This document shows, piece by piece, positions 1-5,327 of a stretch of DNA of 5,710 bases. Made by a program: the position numbers and the translations under genes. The notes beneath the pieces were generated by a model. The model worked only from the letters and a program-made list of their open reading frames with translations. It did no database searches and had not been told where the DNA came from. The DNA is from CAZCQP01 sp964500895. GTDB taxonomy: Bacteria > Bacillota > Clostridia > Lachnospirales > JAISER01. Within the stretch, counting starts at the first letter, position 1. Each line of letters opens with the position of its first letter. The stretch is taken from the NCBI GenBank assembly GCA_964500895.1, contig CAZCQP010000079.1, positions 1 through 5,710 on the forward strand, written 5' to 3'.

Positions 1-1
1 T

Positions 2-44
2 AAAAAAAGACCTTGGGAAACTTTTTCGAGAAAAAGTTTCCCAA
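2..44 (-). terminator. Rho-independent terminator, minus strand
   Basis: Read on the minus strand, the 14-bp perfect stem (44-31 paired with 26-13, loop of 4) is followed four bases later by seven consecutive U residues (positions 8-2). This is a textbook intrinsic terminator and would end transcription of the SDR-reductase operon if it passes the hairpins at 105-126 and 67-89. The stem is A/T-rich in its loop-proximal half, so it may be less stable than its length suggests. Confidence 0.65.
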
Positions 45-149
45 ACCCTTCAAAAAGCTTTTGTCTAAAATGCCGCTAAGCGGCATTTTTTATAAAGTTT
101 TTGCACCGCTTTTTTCAAAAAGCGGTTGGGGATTGGGGCAACGCCCCAA
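13..149. repeat. Composite palindromic repeat block (four hairpins)
   Basis: Four perfect inverted repeats follow one another closely. They are 13-26/31-44 (14 bp, loop CGAG), 67-77/79-89 (11 bp around one base, or 10 bp with a 3-nt loop), 105-114/117-126 (10 bp, A/T run plus ACCGC) and 133-139/143-149 (7 bp, TTGGGGC with loop AAC). A short palindrome, AAAAGCTTTT, lies at 53-62. The pattern of alternating G/C-rich palindromes and A/T-rich runs resembles dispersed palindromic intergenic elements common in Clostridia genomes. That resemblance is from memory, and copy number cannot be seen here. The last two hairpins lie at or inside the 3' end of the upstream-read reductase gene and encode its last residues and stop codon. 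No open reading frame or transposase accompanies the block. Confidence 0.6.
67..91. terminator. Bidirectional hairpin terminator
   Basis: A G/C-rich stem (TGCCGC paired with GCGGCA) is flanked by A and T runs. On the plus strand it is followed by six Ts (86-91); on the minus strand by four Us. The plus-strand U-tract is the better one, so this could stop a convergent plus-strand gene lying left of the window as well as the minus-strand reductase transcript, whose stop codon is about 25 nt upstream. Confidence 0.65.
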
Positions 150-1326
150 GGTTTTTGTCAAACACACTTTGCGCTTCTTCCATGTTGGCCCGCACCTGCA
201 CCCCAAAGGGGCAATTGGGTTCACATTGGCCGCACATGATGCAATCGCTGGCATTTTTTGAAAGGGATGTATAATGTTGCAAAACCGTCTCCGGCACTTC
301 TTTTTGCTCTTTTGCAATGTCTAAAAACTTAGTAACGGCTGCAATGTCTATGCCCGATGGGCACGGCTGGCAGTGGTTGCAATACATGCACCGGCCGCTT
401 ATTTTCACATTGCTGTTGCCGCTTAGAATGTGGGCATAATCCTTTTCTTCCTCACTGGCCGAAACATAGGCGGCGGCATTTAAAAGTTCTTCCTGGCTGC
501 CGCAGCCAACCAACACACTGGTAACCCCAGGCCTTGTTAAACAATAGTGGCAGCATTGGGTAACGGTCATAGCTTTTTGAAAAGGAGAGCTTTCGTCTTT
601 TAATAGAGAGCCTGCCCCCAAAGCTTTCATCACCGTAATGCCCACCCCTAAACGGGCACAGGCCGCATACAACGCCTGGCGTGCAGGTTCAACGCTCCAA
701 CCGTCTTCCCCTAAATCTTTAAATTCCATTAAGTCTTCAATCTCCGAGTCAGGTTTTTCCAAGTCGTAGGCGGCATTAATGCTGAACATAAGCACATCAA
801 TCAAGCCGCTTTCCACGGCTTTTAAGGACACCAGGGGGTTATGGGAACTTAGGCCAATGTGTTTAATCACACCCTTTGCCTTTAATTGCTGGGCATAGGC
901 CATGATTGGGCCGTTAAAAATGGCGTCGTAATCGTCAAAGCTGTCTACATAATGAATCATACCCACGTCTACATAATCCGTTTGCAGCCTGGCCAGCAAG
1001 TCTTCAAAAGAAGCTTTCACCTTGTCTATGTCACGGGTGCGTTCGTACTGGTCTCCTTGCATCACGGTACACAAATGGCCTTGAATGTACATTTTGTCCC
1101 GCTTGCCCGCAAGGGCATGGCCGATGGCCGTGCGTGTTTCAGGCTGGGGCATGAACAAATCTAAATAGTTAATGCCCTGTTGTATGGCCCCATCCAACAT
1201 GGCGGCCACGTCTGATTCCCCCATGGGGATAAGGGGTTCCCCTCCAAGCCCGATGACACTCACGTTTAATTGGGTTCTGCCAAGCTTTCGATACAGCATG
1301 TTATGCATCTTGCCTTGTGTCTGCAA
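115..1326 (-). CDS. Aldo/keto reductase with C-terminal 4Fe-4S ferredoxin domain
   Basis: Predicted cytoplasmic oxidoreductase of 403 aa. Residues ~10-290 form the aldo/keto reductase barrel (LYRKLGRTQLNVSVIGLGG at 11-29; IKHIGLSSHNP at 154-164). Residues ~310-385 form a ferredoxin-like tail with two cysteine clusters: C313/C316/C319/C322 and C362/C365/C368/C372, each followed by proline. This architecture is known in the COG1453-type family, where the clusters may pass electrons to or from the barrel; the substrate is unknown. The tetrad Asp56 and His125 are recognisable, but the Tyr is not evident after Asp56 and the usual Lys position reads His84. The start is TTG, chosen because AAGGGAGG lies 6 nt upstream. 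An ATG at 1297-1299, one base after the SDR stop, is a credible alternative that matches where relatives usually begin (394 aa). The last ~12 residues are encoded by a palindromic repeat. It is second in the operon, overlapping the SDR gene by 26 nt with the TTG start. Confidence 0.9.
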   Translation of the reverse strand: MQTQGKMHNMLYRKLGRTQLNVSVIGLGGEPLIPMGESDVAAMLDGAIQQGINYLDLFMPQPETRTAIGHALAGKRDKMYIQGHLCTVMQGDQYERTRDIDKVKASFEDLLARLQTDYVDVGMIHYVDSFDDYDAIFNGPIMAYAQQLKAKGVIKHIGLSSHNPLVSLKAVESGLIDVLMFSINAAYDLEKPDSEIEDLMEFKDLGEDGWSVEPARQALYAACARLGVGITVMKALGAGSLLKDESSPFQKAMTVTQCCHYCLTRPGVTSVLVGCGSQEELLNAAAYVSASEEEKDYAHILSGNSNVKISGRCMYCNHCQPCPSGIDIAAVTKFLDIAKEQKEVPETVLQHYTSLSKNASDCIMCGQCEPNCPFGVQVRANMEEAQSVFDKNLGALPQSPTAF

Positions 1327-2023
1327 TTTGAACCTCCCTTAAATTGACGCCCTGAGGCAATTCATAGGCAAACTTGATGGTGTTTGCCACATCCTCTGCT
1401 GTGATGCTGTTGGCACCTACAGCTGCCTTCCATTGGTTGTAACCTGCTTTAATGTCCTCGCTGGTGGTGTGGCTTAAAAGTTCGGTGGCCACGGCACCCG
1501 GGCAAATGCGCATCACCCTTACATTATATGGGGAAAGTTCGCCCCGTGCAACCTCTGAAAGCCCCACCACGCCGTATTTAGTGGCGCAATAGGCGGCATG
1601 GTTGCCAAAGGGTTTCACCCCGGCAATGGAGGCAATGTTGATGATGGTGCCGCATTGCCGTTCCTTCATGTCGTTCATTACAATTTGCATCCCGTGCATC
1701 ACGCCCATCACGTTTACATCCAGCATTTGCTGCCATTCTTTAGGGTCTTGGGTTTCCAGGTTGCCCAGAAGCATTACCCCGGCGTTGTTAATCATCAAGT
1801 CTGTTTTGCCGTAAACGGCCTCTGCTTTGCGCACGGCTTTTTCAAAGCTTTCTTTGTCTGTGACGTCCACTTTTTCGCACATGGTGTTTTCTAAGCCCAT
1901 TGCTTCTAACAATTCAATGCGTCTTGCAAGCAAAAGCAGGGGGTAGCCCGCTTTGTTAAACGCCAAAGCCAGCGCTTTGCCAAACCCTGAACTTGCACCT
2001 GTAATAACCACTAATTTTTTCAT
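1301..2023 (-). CDS. Short-chain dehydrogenase/reductase (SDR, classical type)
   Basis: NAD(P)-dependent oxidoreductase of 240 aa, normal for classical SDRs and predicted cytoplasmic. The Rossmann glycine motif TGASSGFG is at 8-15, NNAG at 79-82, catalytic Asn104, Ser132, Tyr145 and Lys149 (YCATK), and PG at 175-176. Arg34-Arg35 after the second beta strand hint at NADP(H) preference (inference). The C-terminal pattern VNLREVQIADTRQ is typical of the YdfG/serine-dehydrogenase-like SDRs, but the substrate cannot be named. The start at 2023 was chosen because AAAGGAG (2039-2033) sits 9 nt upstream. ATG at 2029 would leave only 3 nt, and the frame stays open to 2098 without a ribosome site. It is first gene of the operon with the ferredoxin-tailed reductase and is divergent from the HxlR regulator. 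Confidence 0.93.
   Translation of the reverse strand: MKKLVVITGASSGFGKALALAFNKAGYPLLLLARRIELLEAMGLENTMCEKVDVTDKESFEKAVRKAEAVYGKTDLMINNAGVMLLGNLETQDPKEWQQMLDVNVMGVMHGMQIVMNDMKERQCGTIINIASIAGVKPFGNHAAYCATKYGVVGLSEVARGELSPYNVRVMRICPGAVATELLSHTTSEDIKAGYNQWKAAVGANSITAEDVANTIKFAYELPQGVNLREVQIADTRQDA
1333..1340 (-). promoter_or_regulatory. Strong ribosome binding site inside the SDR gene
   Basis: The minus strand reads AAGGGAGG, followed by a 6-nt spacer and TTG at 1326-1324. It lies within the last codons of the SDR gene (Leu-Arg-Glu-Val region). It is the reason for preferring the TTG start of the reductase over the ATG at 1299, which has no good Shine-Dalgarno of its own but could be used by coupling to SDR termination. 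Confidence 0.6.
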
Positions 2024-2074
2024 ATGCATATGCTCCTTTACAAGCTTTTTAAAATAGTTTATAGTGTTACCATC

Positions 2075-2102
2075 ATTATATGCATTATAACAAAACATAC
2101 AA
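2075..2102 (-). promoter_or_regulatory. Candidate promoter of the SDR-reductase operon
   Basis: On the minus strand a perfect TATAAT (2080-2075) has a weak -35 TTGTAT (2102-2097, three of six consensus bases) at 16-nt spacing. This would start transcription near 2068 and give a leader of about 45 nt. A second TATAAT occurs at 2089-2084, because the 7-mer TATAATG is directly repeated at a 9-nt pitch. Which copy is used cannot be decided by eye. Confidence 0.5.
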
Positions 2103-2121
2103 GTACGCAGAAGTTTTGTAT
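2097..2121. promoter_or_regulatory. Inverted repeat ATACAA-N13-TTGTAT, possible HxlR operator
   Basis: Two 6-bp arms (2097-2102 and 2116-2121) form a perfect dyad centred at 2109, between the divergent SDR and HxlR genes. The left arm coincides with the proposed -35 element of the SDR promoter, so binding of a dimeric regulator here would block it. Short A/T-rich dyads can arise by chance, so this is a weak call. Confidence 0.3.
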
Positions 2122-2159
2122 TAAGTGAAATGAATGTTACTTATGGTTAAGGAGTTTAT

Positions 2160-2510
2160 ATGGAGAAAATAAAGGTCACCTGCGAAATGGAAGTCACCCT
2201 TAAAATGATTGGCGGGGTATGCAAGCCCCTTATTCTTTATTATTTAACAGAAAACGGAACAAAGCGGTTTAATGAGATTATGAAATACATCACCGTGGTG
2301 TCTCAACGCACGTTAACCAACCAGCTGCGTGAGCTGGAAGCAGACGGGCTTATTTCCCGCAAAGTGTATGCGGAAGTACCCCCAAAGGTGGAGTATGCCA
2401 TTACGGAAAAGGGTAAGTCTCTGTTTCCTATACTGGAGCTGATGTGCGCCTGGGGAGAGAAAAATATTGATGACCGGTTTGTGGTAACCAGCCCCCAATG
2501 TTTGCCATGA
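2160..2510 (+). CDS. HxlR-family winged helix-turn-helix transcriptional regulator
   Basis: DNA-binding regulator of 116 aa, standard length for HxlR proteins, expected to act as a dimer. The hallmark N-terminus (CEMEVTLKMIGG at 8-19, then KPLILYYL) is followed by the recognition-helix region SQRTLTNQLRELEADGLISR (48-67) and the wing with VPPKVEYAITEKG (73-85). Cysteines are at 8, 21, 96 and 114. Cys8 matches the conserved N-terminal cysteine that in some relatives (YodB, HypR) senses electrophiles or oxidants. Residues 20-21 read Val-Cys where the family usually has Lys-Trp. AAGGAG at 2149-2154 lies 5 nt before the ATG. Divergent orientation from the SDR-reductase pair suggests these are its targets (inference). 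No convincing plus-strand promoter was recognised. Confidence 0.93.
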   Translation: MEKIKVTCEMEVTLKMIGGVCKPLILYYLTENGTKRFNEIMKYITVVSQRTLTNQLRELEADGLISRKVYAEVPPKVEYAITEKGKSLFPILELMCAWGEKNIDDRFVVTSPQCLP

Positions 2511-2521
2511 TACACGAATAC

Positions 2522-2566
2522 AAAGAGCCCCCCAAGGGTAAGCAACTTACCCTTGGGGGGCTCTTT
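2522..2566. terminator. Bidirectional intrinsic terminator between convergent genes
   Basis: A perfect 21-bp stem (2522-2542 paired with 2546-2566, loop CAA) contains a run of six G-C pairs and ends in AAAGAG/CTCTTT, so both strands have a short U-tract. It begins 12 nt after the HxlR stop and 13 nt after the KDG kinase stop on the other strand, and would terminate both. Confidence 0.9.
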
Positions 2567-2578
2567 AAAATGTGTTTA

Positions 2579-3604
2579 TTAACGTTGCACCCGGCCAGAG
2601 CCATCGCCACCGGCCAGTGTTTGCACCTCTGCCACAGACACCTGGTTAAAGTCTCCTTCAATGGTGTGCTTTAAGCAGGAAGCCGCCACGGCAAAGTCAA
2701 TGGCTTGCTGGGGGGCATACCCTTCCAGGCAAGCATAAATAAGCCCTGCACCAAAGGAGTCGCCGCCGCCCACACGGTCTACAATATGGATGAGGTAATT
2801 TTTAGAGAAGCTATAGGCATTGCCGTCATAAAGCATGGCCGCCCAATTGTTGTCGTTGGCGGAAACAGAGCCCCGTAGGGTGATGGCCACTTGCTTAAAC
2901 CCAAACCGTTCTTTCAGCTTCCGGGCCACATCTTTATAGCCCTCGTGGTCCACCTTGCCCCCGGTGATGTCCGTGTTGTCGGCGTGAATGCCGAACACAT
3001 CTGCCGCATCTTCCTCGTTGGCAATGCAAACGTCTACATATTCACAAAGCTGGGCCATCACTTGGCCGGCTTTTTCACGGCTCCACAGCTTTTTGCGGTA
3101 GTTTAAGTCGCAGGAAACGGTAATGCCTTTTGCTCGGCACACTTTCAAAGCGTCCAGGCAAGCTTGGGCTGCATTGTCCCCTAATGCGGGTGTGATACCC
3201 GTAAAATGGAACCAGTCTGCCCCGTCTAAAATGTTTTCCCAATTAAATTCTTCTGGCTTGGCCGTCATAATAGAAGAACCTGCACGGTCGTAAATCACCT
3301 TAGAGGGCCGCTGGGATGCCCCTTTTTCAAGGAAATAAATGCCCACACGGTCGCCACCCCGCACAATGTGCTGGGTGTCTACTCCAAAACGGCGCAGGGC
3401 ATTCACCCCTGCCTGGCCAATTTCATGGGCCGGAAGCTTTGTAACAAACGCCGCATCCAAACCAAAGTTGGAAAGGGAAACGGCCACGTTGGCCTCCCCG
3501 CCGCCGTATGTTGCGCCGTATGTATCGGCCTGAACAAAACGGTTATACCCCTCTGGGGCAAGCCGCAGCATGATTTCGCCAAATGTAACCACCCGTTTAG
3601 CCAT
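2579..3604 (-). CDS. kdgK: 2-dehydro-3-deoxygluconokinase (KDG kinase), PfkB family
   Basis: Phosphorylates 2-keto-3-deoxygluconate with ATP to KDPG in the cytoplasm, the step before KDPG aldolase. The protein is 341 aa, typical of ribokinase/PfkB sugar kinases. Seen: N-terminal VVTFGEIMLRLAP (5-17), sugar-binding GGGEANVA (34-41), DLNYRKKLW (166-174, a KDG-kinase-like pattern), and the ATP/catalytic signature DRVGGGDSFGAG (276-287) with Asp282 as the expected catalytic base. The anion hole reads GGGD rather than the common GAGD. AAGGAGG lies 9 nt upstream of the ATG. The gene overlaps the end of the aldolase gene by 8 nt (ATGGCTAA), implying translational coupling, and is the last in its operon. 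Fructokinase or 2-dehydro-3-deoxygalactonokinase activity is possible on family grounds, but the aldolase neighbour favours KDG. Confidence 0.92.
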   Translation of the reverse strand: MAKRVVTFGEIMLRLAPEGYNRFVQADTYGATYGGGEANVAVSLSNFGLDAAFVTKLPAHEIGQAGVNALRRFGVDTQHIVRGGDRVGIYFLEKGASQRPSKVIYDRAGSSIMTAKPEEFNWENILDGADWFHFTGITPALGDNAAQACLDALKVCRAKGITVSCDLNYRKKLWSREKAGQVMAQLCEYVDVCIANEEDAADVFGIHADNTDITGGKVDHEGYKDVARKLKERFGFKQVAITLRGSVSANDNNWAAMLYDGNAYSFSKNYLIHIVDRVGGGDSFGAGLIYACLEGYAPQQAIDFAVAASCLKHTIEGDFNQVSVAEVQTLAGGDGSGRVQR

Positions 3605-4241
3605 TGATGCGTGCCTCCTTCACAATTTCCACAGATTTTTTGCAAAGTGCCGAAATGTCGTCCCAGTGCCCGCCCTCGATGAGCTTGTCTGTCACCATAT
3701 AAGAGCCGCCACAGGCCACAATGCTTTTAAACGCCGAATATGTGCCCAGGTTATCCAAAGAAATACCCCCAGTGGGCATAAAGCGCACCATGGAAAAAGG
3801 GGCGCTCATGGCTTTAATGCGGGCAAGCCCGCCGGATTGTTCCGCCGGGAAAAACTTTAAAACTTCAAGCCCATAGGAAAGGGCCCATTCAATTTCTGTG
3901 GGGGTGATGCAGCCGGGCAAAATGGGCATGTTCACGGATTGGCAGTATTCCACGGTTTTGGGGTTAAAGCCGGGGGAAACCACAAATTTAGCCCCTGCAT
4001 CTGCCGCCTTTTTTACCTGCTCCACAGACAACACTGTGCCAGCGCCTACAATCATTTCTGGGTACGCCGCTGCCACTGCTTGAATGGCTTCTGCGGCACC
4101 TTCGGCACGAAAAGTGATTTCCGCCACCGGCACACCACCGTCACACAACGCTTTTGCCAAGGGCAAAGCGTCCCGTTGTGGGTTGTTCAGCTTGATGACC
4201 GGAACGATACCGATTGCACTAATTTGTTCAATGATGCTCAT
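3597..4241 (-). CDS. eda: KDPG/KHG aldolase (class I)
   Basis: Cleaves 2-keto-3-deoxy-6-phosphogluconate to pyruvate and glyceraldehyde 3-phosphate; many relatives also cleave 4-hydroxy-2-oxoglutarate. The protein is 214 aa, essentially the E. coli Eda length. The TIM-barrel active site is complete: Glu41 and Arg45 (EITFR), Thr69 (GAGTV), PGF at 90-92, ITPTE at 112-116, Schiff-base Lys129 in KFFPAE, PTGG at 156-159 and the phosphate-binding GGS at 178-180. These correspond to E. coli Glu45, Arg49, Thr73 and Lys133. The start at 4241 was preferred because GAGGAGG (4256-4250) is 8 nt away; the in-frame ATG at 4247 is only 2 nt from it. The gene lies about 27 nt after the UROD-like gene and overlaps kdgK by 8 nt. 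A 2-dehydro-3-deoxy-6-phosphogalactonate aldolase role is the main alternative. Confidence 0.94.
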   Translation of the reverse strand: MSIIEQISAIGIVPVIKLNNPQRDALPLAKALCDGGVPVAEITFRAEGAAEAIQAVAAAYPEMIVGAGTVLSVEQVKKAADAGAKFVVSPGFNPKTVEYCQSVNMPILPGCITPTEIEWALSYGLEVLKFFPAEQSGGLARIKAMSAPFSMVRFMPTGGISLDNLGTYSAFKSIVACGGSYMVTDKLIEGGHWDDISALCKKSVEIVKEARING

Positions 4242-4249
4242 ATACATTG

Positions 4250-4256
4250 CCTCCTC
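4250..4256 (-). promoter_or_regulatory. Ribosome binding site deciding the eda start
   Basis: The minus strand reads GAGGAGG, followed by CA, ATG, TAT and a second ATG. The first ATG (4247-4245) is too close for efficient initiation. The second (4241-4239) has an 8-nt spacer and is taken as the start. Confidence 0.6.
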
Positions 4257-4268
4257 TTTTAGAAGCAG

Positions 4269-5315
4269 TTATTTTAAGTTCTTGCAAGCGGCCAGGAAAT
4301 GGTTAATGCTTGCATCGGACACATTTTTGTCTATGCCCACGCATGAAATTGAAAACAAGCCTCCGTTTGCCGCCTGACCCTGTTTGTAAAGGGCTTCCAC
4401 AGCGCTTTCAATTTCCCCTTGGGAAGCGGTCAGCAACTGCGCCGGGCTGATGCGGGCATTCAAATGCACGTTGGGCAGCGCTTTGCGCACCGCAGCAATG
4501 TCCGAGCCTGCACCCACTTCCGCAAACACCAGGTTGGGGGCCTTGGCGTAACCTTCCACCACATGCTCCATGGTCTGGCCGCAATGGTGGATGCCGAATG
4601 CGCCAAACGTATGGGCAAGTGCTGTGTCGTGCTCCAGCAGAAAGTCCTCATACTGTTCGTTTGAAAGCATCTCCACCGAACAGTTGGACGTTAAGTAACA
4701 CTGGGGCACGGTTTTTCTAACAATGGCCGTGACGCCCCCGGAAATATCCTTGGAATAGGCATAAAGCCGCTTGCCCACATCCATACACAGCTTGGTAATT
4801 TCCCCCAAAAGCCCCCGAATATGCCCATCTTCCTCATAATAGGCCATAAACAACTCCTGGCCCATTACGTCTAGGGCGATGTTCTGCACCCCCATCAAGT
4901 TAATGTAAGGTTCCACACGGCCATAGGTGGCTTTTAAGTGGTCCAGCTGCTTTTGTGTCCGCTGCCACACCGGGTCTTTGTCTAAATCCGGGGCTTTCAG
5001 GCTGGCAATCTGCTGGCTGTCCAGTTCCCGGCAAACCACCTGGGGGGAATTGTCCGGCTTGTAAATGATGTCGCATCCCATCAGTTCTGAATGCACATAC
5101 CCTGCCGCCAAAAGGTCTGTGCCTATAAGGGGCCGTTTTTCCGGCTGTTTTTCACCTAGCCCAAACCCGCCAAAGCGTTCATACAAAGTGCGCCGCATGT
5201 GCACATCACAGTCCATGCGGTAGGAAGGGTCGTCGAAGAAGGCCTGTTCAAAGGAGACTCCGGCGTTTTGATGCCACCAGGACGGATGAAAGGTTATATC
5301 AAATTGAACTGCCAT
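4269..5315 (-). CDS. UROD-like family protein, probable zinc/corrinoid methyltransferase relative
   Basis: Complete 348-aa protein related to the uroporphyrinogen decarboxylase superfamily (PF01208-like), best recognised in its C-terminal half: LSNEQYEDFLLEHD (217-230), GIHHCG (241-246), SDIAAVRKALPNVHLN (271-286) and ISPAQLL (289-295). It has H243-x-C245 and a distal Cys325, the H-x-C-x(n)-C arrangement that binds zinc in MtaA/MtbA-type methylcobamide methyltransferases. The arginine-rich RQAGRY-type N-terminal motif of true HemE is not seen. A methyl-transfer role is therefore more likely than porphyrin decarboxylation, but the substrate is unknown. No signal peptide or membrane segment is apparent. 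AAGGAG overlapping the previous stop codon gives a good ATG start, and the gene follows its paralogue by 12 nt and precedes eda by about 27 nt in one operon. Confidence 0.8.
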   Translation of the reverse strand: MAVQFDITFHPSWWHQNAGVSFEQAFFDDPSYRMDCDVHMRRTLYERFGGFGLGEKQPEKRPLIGTDLLAAGYVHSELMGCDIIYKPDNSPQVVCRELDSQQIASLKAPDLDKDPVWQRTQKQLDHLKATYGRVEPYINLMGVQNIALDVMGQELFMAYYEEDGHIRGLLGEITKLCMDVGKRLYAYSKDISGGVTAIVRKTVPQCYLTSNCSVEMLSNEQYEDFLLEHDTALAHTFGAFGIHHCGQTMEHVVEGYAKAPNLVFAEVGAGSDIAAVRKALPNVHLNARISPAQLLTASQGEIESAVEALYKQGQAANGGLFSISCVGIDKNVSDASINHFLAACKNLK

Positions 5316-5327
5316 GTCTATCTCTCC

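Noticed and set aside
886..1164. Plus-strand open frame inside the reductase gene, and similar frames opposite the SDR, kinase, aldolase and UROD genes
   Set aside because: Antisense shadows of well-supported genes: no ribosome sites noted, no recognisable domains, low-complexity composition.
2024..2098. Longer SDR N-terminus starting at 2098
   Set aside because: The extra 25 residues precede the Rossmann start seen in all SDRs, lack a ribosome site and cover the proposed promoter.
2024..2159. Riboswitch or small RNA in the divergent intergenic region
   Set aside because: Only A/T-rich promoter-like sequence is seen; there is no stable multi-helix structure or terminator, and the SDR leader is only about 45 nt.
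2303..2661. Minus-strand frames across the HxlR gene and the terminator
   Set aside because: They read through a strong terminator stem and antisense to a clear HxlR protein; no family resemblance.
4269..5315. Heme-pathway uroporphyrinogen decarboxylase (hemE)
   Set aside because: The N-terminal arginine motif of HemE is not visible, no heme genes are nearby, and the H-x-C...C pattern fits the methyltransferase branch better.
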